From contig CM040094.1 in assembly GCA_022496805.1 (NCBI GenBank), positions 8,517,501 through 8,581,500 of the forward strand: 64,000 bases of DNA, written 5' to 3'. The position numbers and the translations under genes are program-made. Of the stretch, positions 33,921 through 45,064 are shown in pieces; positions within the stretch are counted from its first letter, which is position 1; every line of letters starts with the position of its first letter. The notes below the pieces were generated by a model that saw only the letters and a program-made list of their open reading frames with translations, searched no databases and was not told the origin of the DNA. The stretch comes from Pohlia nutans. Its lineage: Eukaryota > Streptophyta > Bryopsida > Bryales > Mniaceae.

Positions 33921-35811
33921 TTAGGTTGCTAAGCGTAAAGCCCATTTCCGGTTGGAATGGATTTTTGCAAAACATGGCTCGTCACACATAAAGACGTCTC
34001 CACATTCATGGCACATTCGGCTCTGTTTCTTCTTGCAAAGTCGACAGCGCCTCGGCCACCCCTGGTTCCGGACGCTCACATGTACAGCATTAGGGTTGCG
34101 GTTTTGCCTTGTGCAAGTGACAGGGAGGCACAGTCACACTCTGTGAGATAAGATGCATTGCCACCGCTAAGTAGAATGTTTTACGACCCCTGCATTTCTC
34201 ATGCCGTGCAGTCATGTGGTCTCTGTACAGGACCCATGCGTTCTGAAGAGAGCAATCCACAATAAAAAAATACATCTTGTGCCACCATTTTCGGGACCAG
34301 AATTGAACGGAGTAATCCCGTCGCATTTGATCTATCAAATCGACACCGCGCATGTGAGATTGATACTCCACCTGTTGTGGACTCGTAGGCACATCCTTCC
34401 GGATCCCTCCCAACCACCGTTTTGCGACGCTGCCTGCACCAATTGGGTCCGCTGAAGTAGACAAAAACGTGACAGGTTTGCTATCGTACCATGTACAGGC
34501 AGCCATTCTGCCGGACTCATGCATCAACCAAAACATTGTGCCCCGCTCATACTCGCCCTTCTTGAATCTGGTGAGACGAGCAGGAAGGCCTACTCGTGTG
34601 CCTTTCATAGTTCCTGTAGCCCAAATGTGACGGTCTAAAAGAGCATCAAATAGGGATGGGCTGCAAAAGAAATTATCAACTACAACGGTGTGACCATGTC
34701 CCGACATCCCTCGCGTCAATTGCTGTACCACCCGCTCACCCTGACCAACTTCAGTCTCACCGTTCTTCCCTAAATACGGCATCATATTGTAAATGTAACG
34801 AGTAGGGTTACAGACTAAAACCCAAATTTTGATGCCATAGCGAGTCGGCTTGGCTGGCATATACTAGCGTATAGGGCTGAAGTGCCCACGATATGCGATC
34901 ATGATCTCATCGCAAGTGCAGTACTTGTCCGGGTTATACAGTTCTTTTGCTCGTTCTACAAAGCCTTCAAATACCCAGCGCACCTTCACGATTTTGTCGT
35001 AAGCCGGATCACGCTTATCAGTCACTATCTTGTCGTTGTTTACGCAATGTAAACAACGGAGTATACACTCAAACCTATCGCGACTAATCACTTTTGAAAT
35101 GATTGGGCACCTCCAAAACGAATGGTCCTTCCAAAAGTCGCGTATGGTTGGAGTGGATTTGAGGCCCATCAGGATGACTACACCTCTCCAACACTTGAAT
35201 TCATGAGGTGTCAATGGGGTCCAGCGCGGCCCTCCGTTCGAGTGTTGCGAGGCGTACTCTGTCACCGCCTGTCCTGCATAAATGTTGGTTTGCCGAACGA
35301 TTTCCCCAATTGTGGCTTGGTCCCAAAACAGATCAAAGAAGTAGCCCGCCTCTTGCTTGTTTCGTCTGTAACGTTGCTTTGGACTGGGAGTCGGACCGGT
35401 GAATTTTTGTCTATCGCCTAGCAAAGTTTCTCGATCTATGCCCCAACGACTATTTGCATACCGCTCTCTAATGCCCAACGGTTCTTGTGGGTTTTGTATG
35501 TCTCGTTCTCTGAACTCCATGTACCTCTCGGCATCAAAAGTGGAGTCCACAAAGAGCCTATCCGACAAGCCATCGTATAAACACCCATCAGAATTGGCAT
35601 CGTCAGAATTGTTCTCACCTGAAAAATCGCGGTACTCCCCCATCCAGCTGGCGTCCTCGGAATCATCCGTCCACCCGTCCATGTGGCTGAGTGGCGCACT
35701 GTCGTTATGTGACGGCACAAGCTGATCATCAAGGTCTCTTGCAGAACTCGGCTCCGGGACGTCAATGTCTCGGTTGGAAGGACGTTTGCGAAACACATGT
35801 AGACGAGGAAC
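33921..35811 (-). pseudogene. piggyBac-type DDE transposase, disrupted
   Basis: The frame is open from a TAG near 35811 and reads through an acidic, Ser/Asp-rich N-terminus into the DDE_Tnp_1_7 core. The three catalytic-acid contexts are present: CDEIMIAYRG, VVVDNFFCS and MRGVDLIDQM. A cysteine cluster (CRLCKKKQSRMCHECG, then MCDEPC) ends at TAA 33921-33923, matching the C-terminal Cys-rich domain of piggyBac transposases. Two breaks are visible. One is an in-frame TAG at 34864-34866 between SPIR and YMPAKP, where relatives usually have Gln-Tyr. The other is a probable single-base frameshift near 34080-34130 ahead of the cysteine domain. The first in-frame ATG is only at 35682 (HMDGW). The upstream codons look like genuine N-terminus, which suggests a spliced 5' exon. 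The enzyme would cut and paste DNA at TTAA but is unlikely to be functional here. Confidence 0.88.
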
Positions 35812-37753
35812 CTAGCCGTTGAGCTTCCCACTCACCAACCCTGCCGTCATGTGGCAAAGAGCAAGCACGCTCCAGAGGTGTTGCGGAATCTAGGCGAGTA
35901 TATGGTTGTACTGCTGGAGCACGCCAATCTAGAGTTCGGCAATCTGCTACCGCAACCACTCGATACCCTATACCACCCGCGAAATCAACTCCGTAAAACT
36001 GCACGCCATCTTCCCAGTACGCAAGCTGCACATCTCCCATGAAGTCGCGTAGCCCACCCCACTGTGCGGGCTCAAAACCAAGCACTCGCAATGGCACCCA
36101 AACATGGTCCTCAGGTATGGTAGATCCACCTCGAGAATTCACTCCCCCGGGCACGCAAGGAATCGTCAACGCTCGCACCGGCGTGGTAGAGGTCGTTCCT
36201 TCATGCCGCGCCGACAGATCAACCCCGTTTGCAATTGGAGGAATGTCCTGGGATGCCAAGTTTGTCACAGCAGTTAGCCAGTCATCCACACGCTCGGTGC
36301 CTGCAAACCGGCCGCCCAAATTCTGAACAGCTCGGTTCCTACCCATACGATGGCCACCATGTCTATCTCGTTGTTGTCCCAACGGTGATGCATTCAAAGG
36401 GGTATGTGTACCCTCATCCCTCCCGCCTTGGCCACCATGCTGCCGCATTGACAGAGGGGAATTTGGCCCTGGCCCTCTCCGTGCGCGCTGATTGTCATGA
36501 CCCGGTGTGCTGCCTGGAGTCCGGAGCGTTGGCACGACGTTGATTCCTTCCCGGCCAGCTTGGGTGAGTCCACGTTTCCGCAACCTTGGAGGCGTGCGCA
36601 ATGTGGGTACAATTTGAGGACGCTGCCAACCTGGAGGTGTGGTCGGATTCCCTCTCCCAATTCCGCCTCTGCCTCGTCCTCGTCTACCACGAGCTCCTGG
36701 AGTTTCTGCCTCTGACCCCTCGAGTACATGAACAGGAGGCCGTATGAACCCCATACGTCCTCCTTCTCGCATACGCACGGCCCTCCCTCGTCCTCTTGGC
36801 ATTGTAGCCCTCTGGAAGGTGCCGTCGTCATTGACGGAGTTTTGGACAGCATTTGTTGGGACCTCCTCGGACTCTTCTCCACTGGATCTCTGAACACCTT
36901 GAGACACCCCGCCCCGAATTGCACGTCCCTTGCCTCGGCCTCGTTTGCCACGACCACGACCTCGCCCTCCTACCTCCTCATCCCCTACGCCGGCCTCTTC
37001 TGCACGATTCTTCAAATGGTCGACAACCCTAAAAGCCTCTGAATTCAAAATTTGGGTTCTGTCCGGAGCAATGTCGCCCAATCTGCCTCGACCTCCCCGT
37101 CTACCCCGCCCTCCTCTTCTCCCTCCCCTACCTCTACCCAGATCCGCAGATGGCATCCGCTCATCTTGGACATCACGGCGTGCCGGGAGAAGAATTTCCT
37201 CCACCGGGCACATCTCCGGATTCGAGTCCCTGGGGTGCAACATATGGGATATGTCGGGCACGACGCGCTGATCGTCCAATTGGAGTTGCTCGACGTCGGG
37301 TACGTCTAGGCATTCCTCTGGCTCCAATGTGGTCATCGCAGCAGTTGGAGCTCGGCGGGACCCCCCCTCCTTGCCGCCACCCTTGCTGCTGCGATCGCCC
37401 TTGCTTGCCGTTTGATCATGCGCCTTAGGCCACTGCTTTTCTCGCAAAAACCGCTCAACCTCAATCGGTACACCGGCAGGGTCTCCCTCTGGAATCACTT
37501 GTGTCCAGCCCAGCAGTGCAGCAACTTGGCGATGGAACAAATACCTCCAATTTGCCGCACTTGGTTGTTGAGGCCACCAATGGTTCCTGACGGGTGGCAG
37601 CAAGCTCAAGAGGAACGACTCATCTAACCAATTCACGACTTGTTGCGCGAGCACCTCACTTCCCCCTTTCGACAAGCCCCAAGCATACAGGATGTCCTGA
37701 ATTTCTCGCACCTCTTCTATAGTTGCCCTCCCCGAAGACAATGCAGTTGTCAT
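35762..37753 (-). CDS. RG/RGG-rich accessory protein of the piggyBac-like element (function unknown)
   Basis: This is an uninterrupted frame of 663 codons starting at ATG 37751-37753 (MTTALSSGRATIEEV). It ends in a TGA inside the start of the transposase frame, overlapping it by about 50 bp in another frame. The N-terminal ~110 residues look globular, probably helical (VREIQDILYAWGLSKGG, VVNWLDESFLLSLLPPV). The centre is dominated by RG/RGG clusters (GRGRGGRRGGRGRRGGRGR, GRGRGKRGRGKGR, GRRGRGRGG) with Pro/Arg linkers. The C-terminal ~150 residues again look folded and aromatic (VWVPLRVLGFEPAQWGGL, VQLAYWEDGVQFYGVDF). RG-rich segments typically bind RNA or DNA. I do not recognise the family. 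Its length without a stop, next to a decayed transposase, suggests it was recently under selection. It could be a separate protein or the 5' part of an alternatively spliced transposase. Confidence 0.7.
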   Translation of the reverse strand: MTTALSSGRATIEEVREIQDILYAWGLSKGGSEVLAQQVVNWLDESFLLSLLPPVRNHWWPQQPSAANWRYLFHRQVAALLGWTQVIPEGDPAGVPIEVERFLREKQWPKAHDQTASKGDRSSKGGGKEGGSRRAPTAAMTTLEPEECLDVPDVEQLQLDDQRVVPDISHMLHPRDSNPEMCPVEEILLPARRDVQDERMPSADLGRGRGGRRGGRGRRGGRGRLGDIAPDRTQILNSEAFRVVDHLKNRAEEAGVGDEEVGGRGRGRGKRGRGKGRAIRGGVSQGVQRSSGEESEEVPTNAVQNSVNDDGTFQRATMPRGRGRAVRMREGGRMGFIRPPVHVLEGSEAETPGARGRRGRGRGGIGRGNPTTPPGWQRPQIVPTLRTPPRLRKRGLTQAGREGINVVPTLRTPGSTPGHDNQRARRGPGPNSPLSMRQHGGQGGRDEGTHTPLNASPLGQQRDRHGGHRMGRNRAVQNLGGRFAGTERVDDWLTAVTNLASQDIPPIANGVDLSARHEGTTSTTPVRALTIPCVPGGVNSRGGSTIPEDHVWVPLRVLGFEPAQWGGLRDFMGDVQLAYWEDGVQFYGVDFAGGIGYRVVAVADCRTLDWRAPAVQPYTRLDSATPLERACSLPHDGRVGEWEAQRLGSSSTCVSQTSFQPRH

Positions 37754-38554
37754 CTTCACCGAAGCAAGAGTGCGTGCCGACAATTTGCCAAACCCCAGCG
37801 TACTCTCCCCCGGGTACTCTCCTCAAAGCAGGAAGTGGAGGGCGCACAACTTCCTCCGCCGATCGTGAAAGACGTCACACCCGCTCCCTCCCCAACTCGC
37901 GCTATGATGCTAAACTGCCAACAAATCCTCCACTCCGATTCTAGATGGCTGCGCAACTTCCTAATCCACATCTGTCCTGCACCGTGGGCAATTTTTTAGA
38001 GCAAATGGCCGGACACTAGCTCCAAAATGCGAGTGCTGGTCAGACAGTGGCCTGTGCGGTCGCTCTTCGTGTTTGGGGTATCCAAGGCCCAAATGCGACC
38101 CAACGGCCATGGACCGGCTGCAACCGGTCAATTTTCGGATTGGCAGTACAAACCGCCATGACAGTACCATCGTGTTCACCACCCGATTCATGAGCGAGTG
38201 GGATGCACCATTGGATGATTACTGTGGGATCCACCCATTTTTTTTATAAGATTTTTGATCTAGAGGGGCGTCTTTTTCGCCCCTTGGGCCTTGAGGGGTT
38301 AAGCATCTTTACTGTGTGCAATACAAATCTTCTTTGGAAAAAAACAACTCTATCTATGTGACGTGAATGGGATGTGTCATACTTCAACTTTGAAATTTTA
38401 TAATTAATTCATTCTTCATCCAAAAATTATGTTTCAACTTGTGTTGGAATCTATTTCTTCTTGCCTAACTCTAAAAAACAATAATACTAAATAATATCAA
38501 TGTCTCATATCTGTACTTCTTATTCAGTTGGGAATGGGGTAACCACCTTAGATC

Positions 38555-38964
38555 GAGCATCCTCACCGCAATTCTAGATTCTGCATCTGGAAAGGGATGA
38601 GTCTTTTCCCGTTTTCCAGATACAGTACCAGGCTTTGCACCGCGGACTCCTGCAAAAGGTAATCTGCAAACCCTGGTTTTACCATGGTCCCGTTTCACAC
38701 CCCGCAGCCGGCAACTGTGATTTCGCAAAACATCTCCGAAGTCGCCGCGGAGGTTCAAACGAGGTTCAACAAGTAAGAAAATTGAATAAAATGAGCGATG
38801 CGGATAGCAACTTTCAATCCTGGAAAACGAAGCTAGTATTCGGGATTCGGGATCCAATCTGGGAAAATTTTCCCGATACGGGACTGCGGTGCGAAGGTTT
38901 TCACTGCTAAATTCATGAAGTTCATCTAGATACAGATACGGGATCCCTCGCGGTGAGGATGCTC
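38555..38964. mobile_element. Harbinger-like MITE, relative of 2255-2613
   Basis: The terminal repeats GAGCATCCTCACCGC and GCGGTGAGGATGCTC are perfect over 15 bp. Internal sequence (ATGAGCGATGCGGATAGC) matches the copy at 2255-2613. The flanks do not show an exact duplication: TTA lies on the right but is four bases off on the left. Confidence 0.8.
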
Positions 38965-38976
38965 TTAGTCTCAGTT

Positions 38977-39130
38977 TTAGGGTTGAGGTTTTTTGGAATC
39001 ACTGAATAACGACACAAACACCATATTGTTTGCTGAACTCATATACGCCACATATAAATACGTCTTTTCTCCACTGCTCCTTTGGGCTATGATATGAATT
39101 GGGCACCTCAGAGGGGCGGCCTGCTCCTCA
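38977..39130 (-). pseudogene. Exon-like module copy, open to a stop codon
   Basis: The minus strand reads EEQAAPLRCPIHIIAQ, then SGEKTYLYVAYMSSAN and MVFVSLFSDS, then TAA at 38977-38979. It is one of the two best preserved copies and looks like a terminal exon. The protein family is not recognised. Confidence 0.5.
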
Positions 39131-39144
39131 TATTTGATGGTATT

Positions 39145-39496
39145 TTATCCTAAAAGTGAAGTGGTGTTTGAGTAAGACACCATGTGTATTAATTTAATGT
39201 TCTTTTATTTGTTTACTATAAATAGTAATGAAGTTTGAAAGAGCTTAATGGTCTCTCACTATTGGGTGTGTAAGAGCTTGGTGATCTTCAAACTTATAGT
39301 AAACTAGTTTAGCCGTCTTTTTTGACAGTTAAACTAGTTGTGCATGAGTTTGAAGACCACCAAGCTCTTACAAACTTAATAATGAGAGGCCACTAAGCTC
39401 TTCTACATCCTTGAACTATTTAGAGTGAACAAATAAAAGTATATTAAAGCAAAACACATAGTATCTTGTTCAAACACAACTTCACTTTTAGGATAA
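39145..39496. mobile_element. Foldback element, relative of 2616-3020
   Basis: The ends TTATCCTAAAAGTGAAGT and ACTTCACTTTTAGGATAA are perfect inverted repeats. The arms continue through AAGAGCTTGGTGATCTTCAA and its complement. It carries the same core motifs as 2616-3020 (CACCAAGCTCTTAC and TATTTAGAGTGAACAAATAA). Confidence 0.8.
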
Positions 39497-40510
39497 CTCT
39501 AATGAAGAAACATTTTTTTTGTAAAAAGCACAATTGATAATCATGATAATATGTATCAAACAATATATCGCAATTCGTATAATAATCGACAATTGAGTAA
39601 TTATAATGCTAAATACATGTTGTAGAAAGAGACGTCAAGGGCCTTTTAAGGGTTAAACTTGTTTTGAGTTCAAAAAGATTGCAAAATTAGTCTATGGTGA
39701 ATTGGAGAATAATCTAAAGCAAGGCCTTACACTCAAGGCCTCCCCAATGCTAGGAGAGAGTTTCCACCAAGCCAAAGGCACTATTCATGAAGGGACCAAA
39801 GGACTATTCATAAACAATGCTTGTCAAAATCTGTTATTATTGGAACGGAAACTCACCGTACATGTTGGAAATCACAAGGTTTGTTGTCAAATAACTCTAG
39901 TGTCAATCAAGACTTTTATGATCTTTAGTAAGTAGCACACATGCATTCAAGTAAAGGAAGTGCGTTATAAGTCATAACCTACTCCATAAATTGTGGAGCG
40001 GATGTGTCAATACATGAGTGACTACACACTCACAAGTTAGAACTTATAACTCTCGCCTTCCTCTTTGAACAACTAGTTCACTCCATACAAGTGTTGTAGG
40101 ATTTCTTAACATTCAAAATTTTAGAAAATTTACTAAGTATGATGTTTTAGATTTCACAAATGACTAGAGACATTCAAATTTTTTTATTTTTATGTCTTTC
40201 GAATATTGGTCTACAAATTATTCAGATTGAAAGAAGTCATCATATATCAGCAACAAGGAAGAAACTCAAATGAATCACTGACAAGCTTGTTCGTCTTCTT
40301 CTTCCAGGAAGGGATAATCAGTGTATTCGGGGTTTTAGGGTTTAGGGTTAGGGACTCGCACCAAAATGAATCTCTGACAAGCTTGTTCGTCTTCTTCTTC
40401 CAGGTTTTAGGGTTTTGGGTTTAGGGTAAGAAACTCGCACCAAAATGAGTTACTGACAATCTTGTTCATCTTCTTTTTCCAGGAAGGGATAATCAGTGTA
40501 TTTGGGGGGT

Positions 40511-40696
40511 TTAGGGTTTAGGGTTTCTCAATAGAACCATAGGGTTTGCCGGATCTGTGTTAGCTACGAATATAAAGTTGCCTCGTCTTGAGCTCCTTCG
40601 TATGGCAGTGATATGACTTGGGCACAACCGAGGAGCGACCTGCTTCTCGTACATCTGACTGGATGATGGAATCTCGTGCCTCATGAGCTTACTCAA
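40511..40696 (-). pseudogene. Exon-like module copy with CPSHITA signature
   Basis: The open frame includes MRHEIPSSSQMYEKQVAPR, CPSHITAIRRSS and FIFVANTDPANPMVLL before a stop in telobox-like sequence. Copies at 43905-44060 and 46450-46640 share it but carry internal stops. A pyrimidine-rich tract ending in TTTTCAG lies upstream on the minus strand, as expected for an exon. Confidence 0.45.
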
Positions 40697-42652
40697 GTTG
40701 ATTTACATGCATCTGAAAACTTTATAGGAAGGGAAAACAACAACAACCAAACAGCCCCATACTGGTAAGCACTCTAATGACAGCGATGTTAAATGCATCG
40801 ATCTGAGTGGGTCAGTTGTGGGTATACTTTCAAGGATTTAAAGTTTTATATGTTGATAGAAAGCTTTAGAATGTATGGTAGGTTTCGTCACTGAATAAAT
40901 ATGATGGAAACACCATATCGCTTGGTGCACTAATATTTACTGCGTATAAAAGAGTCTTTTCATCTCCATCAAGAACTTCAAGGCATGTAAACATGGTGCC
41001 ATGATGGTGCATTGAAATGCAATTAAGATTATTTGATGTCAACCTCCATACCAACTTGGTATGGAAAAAATGACATGTATGTAGCCTTTAGTGTCAAAAT
41101 AGCACCACGATAGTCTGGCCCAACTTTTCTGATATTGTTCATTTTGGGCTGTGATATGAATTGGGCACCTCTCACCACACTAGCCAGTCTGGTGACAACA
41201 AGTGCCACATGAGCCCGTTTTCTTGTTTTGCTTTCGTAAGCGTGAATATCGAAGCACAGGGTTTGGTAAGGGGGGACGCCTTGAATCAAGGGCTTCCTTC
41301 GATGGGAAAGCCCGAGGCGCCGAGAGCTTGCCCATTGAGGGCAGCCCGTGATTCAAGGCCTCTCCGTCGAAAAGCACAGGGGCAGGAACAATTTTTTTCT
41401 TAAAGTTATGGCCCTGGCATTGGTTATGGTGCTGGCACCTGTAACTTCTCAACAGTGCCATTACAGCATATAACTGGCACAATTTTCTGAACGAAAATCG
41501 TGACCCATGTTTTACGTTTTCTTTAGACACAAGAATTAACTAAAAAGAGTGTCTCAAATTGAAAATTCTTGTAGAACTCATTTTAAAAATCGTTTAGAGT
41601 TCAAAAAGAGTGTAAAAATAGTCTATGGTGGATTGGAAAATAATCTAAACTTTACATGTTGGAAATCACAGGGTCTATTGTCGAATAACTCTATAGTGTT
41701 GATTAGGACTGTTATGATCTATAGTGAGTAGCACACATGCATCCAAGTAAAGGAACTGCATTACAAGTCATAACCTACTCCATGAATTGTGGTTCAGATG
41801 TGTCAATGCACTCATGGCTACACACTCATAGGTTAGGAATTTTAACCCTTGCCTTCCACTTTGAACTACTAAATCACTCCATGCAAGTGTTGTAGGACTA
41901 GCTTTGTTTCTATATTAGTTCAAAAAGTGCCGATTCATTATGTCCCATAATCATTGTTTCCTCTTTCTAATGATTTTGTGTTTACTCGTTGATTCTGTTT
42001 TTAAAGAATTGGTCAATGAAGTAGCCTGTGCGAGCCATAAACCTCAACGCCGTCAAAACCTGCTGCTGGAACAATCGGTTGAATTCAAAAACGTCTATTG
42101 TAGTGAAGTACCGTACATTAAGGTCAGTTTCGTCACCCAAATGCCAAAATATTATAATTTTAGAATTCAAAATGTATGAAATGTCATTTCTTAACACTCT
42201 TAATTTTAGAAAATTTACTAATTATGATGTTTTAGGTTTCACAAATATCTAGAGACATTCAAATAATTTTGTTTATATCTTTCGGATATTGGTTTACAAA
42301 TTATTCATATTGAAAGAAGTCATTATATATCAGCAACAAGGAAGAACAACTTATGTTGACCAAGGTGAATCAGTCTTCAAGGACAAAACACTAGGCAATT
42401 GTTCCAGGGAATGACCAAATCGAAGAACCATATTATTTATCGGATCTATATTAACTCTATATATGTCGTTTGTATGTTTTTTAGAAAACATACAAAGATT
42501 AATGCAAACTGAATTTTTTATAGAAAAGTTAATGCGAACTGAAAATCTAGATTTATAACGTCAAATTTCATGGTCAGAATCCTTAAAAGGTCAAAAGTAT
42601 ATTCTTCTACATGAAGGAGAAATTCCAATGACAACTATGTGAAATGCATCTT

Positions 42653-43199
42653 TGGGCCACTTTACACTAGGAGTTGAGGTCAAACTAATGTGCAAATGGG
42701 GCTAAAATCCTCGTTTCTCATTGGTCGAAAGCCATTCTTTGGGCCCAACCCCTTTATACTTAGGAGTCGAGTCCAATGCAACCAAATATTTTTTACATTA
42801 AATCCAACAAGCTCTTACACATGCCCAACTTTGTTCTTTGACTCCACCAAATATGGAAGCTCGAACTTTGGTATAGGCCTAAGTGCACAATTCATTGCAT
42901 TTTTATATATTTTTTAAAAACACTTTTTTCCAAAGCTAATATGGGCAGAAAGTTTCAGTGAATGTATACAATGGACCCAACTCTTGAACCAAACGCCTTT
43001 ACATTAATAGTGGAGCCCGTAAATTCTAAAAAATGTATACAATAGGCCCAATCCTTTTACATATGGGAGAAATGGGCCCAATTCTAATCTTATTATATTG
43101 AGTGCTTGAGGTCAGGACTAAAGCTAAAATAGGCTGAAAATTTGTTGCAATTGGGCCCAAAGATGACGGGCCCTGCTCCTAAGCGTAAAACGGCCCTTA
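42653..43199. mobile_element. GGGCC-family repeat, copy 2 (most complete)
   Basis: The left end is GGGCCACTTTACACTAGGAG and the right end, reversed, is GGGCCGTTTTACGCTTAGGAG. It resembles the Harbinger-like MITEs at 6879 and 10304 in its terminal bases. It is non-coding. Confidence 0.7.
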
Positions 43200-43239
43200 G
43201 TCTCAAATTGTTTTAGATTTTAGGGTTCTTATAATCACT

Positions 43240-43563
43240 AGGGGTTGTCACACATCCTACGAGAATAGAACTTCTCCGAAGAATGAGAGAAAAGAGGAAC
43301 TAGCAGGACACCTCCATGAAGAAAGTGTGACACCCCTTTTGTGATTTGTGAAGATTGAGAATAAAGAATAGAGGTTGTTAGTTGGCCACTCATGCTTCGA
43401 GCAGGGGCCATTCTTCATTCTTCACGCCCATTCTTCACCTCTAGAGGAGAAGAATGAAATTCCCCAATCTTCAGAGAATGGGCCCTTCGCCATTTAAGGA
43501 GAGCGTGCCACGTCCCCATTCTCTGAAGATTGAGAATGGGGTGGAGGATGTGTGACAACCCCT
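43240..43563. mobile_element. TIR element with 3-bp ACT duplication
   Basis: The ends AGGGGTTGTCACACATCC and GGATGTGTGACAACCCCT are perfect 18-bp inverted repeats flanked by ACT (43237-43239 and 43564-43566). Paralogous sequence near 38995 reads AATCACTGAATAACG, which is the exact empty site. It is internally palindromic and non-coding. Confidence 0.88.
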
Positions 43564-44814
43564 ACTGAATAACGATACAAACACCATATCGTTTGCTGAA
43601 TTCGTATACTCCACGTATCAATCCTATGTCGGTGATCCCTTTTCTTCTCTTTTGCTTTCACAAACAATCTGTCAAAAAGGATTTGTTCCCGTTTGCAAAG
43701 TTGTACATGAGTGTGCGCGCTTCTGCGTAACAATTCAAAATTCACTAGACTCTTTCCTCTCATCATTGAAACCTCTAACTTACTCATCCGATAGTTTACA
43801 ACTCTATTGCCGAACCAATCGTGTAAGAAACTCAAATGAATCACTGACAAGCTTGTTCGTCTTCTTTTTCCAGGAAAGGATAATCAGTGTATTCGGGGTT
43901 TTAGGGTTTAGGGTTTCTCAATAGAACCATAGGGTTTGCCAGATCTGTGTTCGCTACGAATATAGTTGCCTGGTCTTAATCATCTGTACATGGCAGTGAT
44001 ATGACTTGGGCACATCCGAGGAGCGACCTGCTTCTCATACATCTGACTTGGATGATGACATCTCGTGCCTCATAAGCCTACTCAAATTATTTTTATGCAC
44101 CTGGAAAACTTTACAGGAAGGGAAAACAACAACCGAACAGCCCCATACCGGTAAGCTTTCTAATGACAGCGATGTTAAATGCATCTGAGTGGGTCAGTTG
44201 TGGGTATGTTTTCAAGGATTTAAGTTTTGTATATTGATAGAGAGCTTTAGAATGTATGGTAGGTTTCGTCACTGAATAATTATGATGGAAACACCATATC
44301 GTTTGGTGCACTAATATTTACTACGTATATGGGAGTCTTTCCATCTTCTTCATTTTGGGCTGTGATATGAATTGGGCACCTCAGAGGGGCGGCCTGCTCC
44401 TCACCACACTGGCCAGTCTGGTGACAACTAGTGCCACATGAGCCCGTTTTCCTGTTTTGCTTTCATAAACGTGAATATTGAAGCACAGGGTCTGTTGTTC
44501 CCTAACCATAAGGAGAGGTGAGAAGTGGTTTTGTTTTAAGATATAAAAGTTAACTGAAAAGAGTGTCTCAGAGTGGAAATTCTTGTGGAACTCATCTTAA
44601 ACTTGTTTTGAGTTTAAAAAGACTGTAAAACTAGTCTATGGTGAGTTGGAGAATAATTTAAAGCAAAGCCTTACACCACCGTGGGGTGCGGAACTCATGA
44701 CCTCCCCAATGCTAGGAGAGAGTTCTTGCAAGTCCCCCAAGCCTAAGGAACTATTCATGAAGGGACCAAGGGACTATTTGTGAACAATGCTTGTGAGAAT
44801 TTGTTATTATTGAG

Positions 44815-45052
44815 TTCTCAATCCAACGCCTTTACACGTAGTTCAGCTTGTAAATTTCAAAAAATGTATACAATGAACCCAAGCCCTTTACAAATGAGAG
44901 AAATGGGCCCAACTCCAATCTTATAATATTGAGTGTTTGAGGCCAGAGCTAAAGCTAATATAGGCTGAATTTTTTTTGCATTGGGTTCAAAAGCAACGGG
45001 CCCTGCTCCTTAAGTGCAAAGCGCCTTAAGTGTAAAGCGGCCCTTAGTCTCA
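44815..45052. mobile_element. GGGCC-family repeat, copy 3 (truncated)
   Basis: Corresponds to the right half of 42653-43199 and ends with AAGTGTAAAGCGGCCCTTAG. A short internal duplication (CTTAAGTGCAAAGCG / CTTAAGTGTAAAGCG) sits at the end. Confidence 0.6.
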
Positions 45053-45064
45053 AACTGTTTTAGG

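Larger units (their letters stand above)
31934..38298. mobile_element. piggyBac-like DNA transposon, 6.4 kb, with two large open frames
   Basis: Both ends carry the 14-bp inverted repeat CCCCTCAAGGCCCA next to TTAA (31930-31933 and 38299-38302). That is the target site and end chemistry of the piggyBac superfamily. Just inside, both ends carry a GGGGCG motif. The interior holds a decayed DDE transposase (33921-35811) and an RG-rich frame (35762-37753), both on the minus strand. The transcription start should therefore lie toward 38 kb. The left 1.1 kb is a diverged palindrome interrupted by another TTAA element (32161-32702). With matching ends and flanks, this is a complete insertion whose transposase has since decayed. 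Confidence 0.88.

Noticed and set aside
43235..43568. CACTA transposon
   Set aside because: The junction CACTAGGGG looks like CACTA, but the paralogous empty site shows CACT is target sequence and the duplication is ACT.
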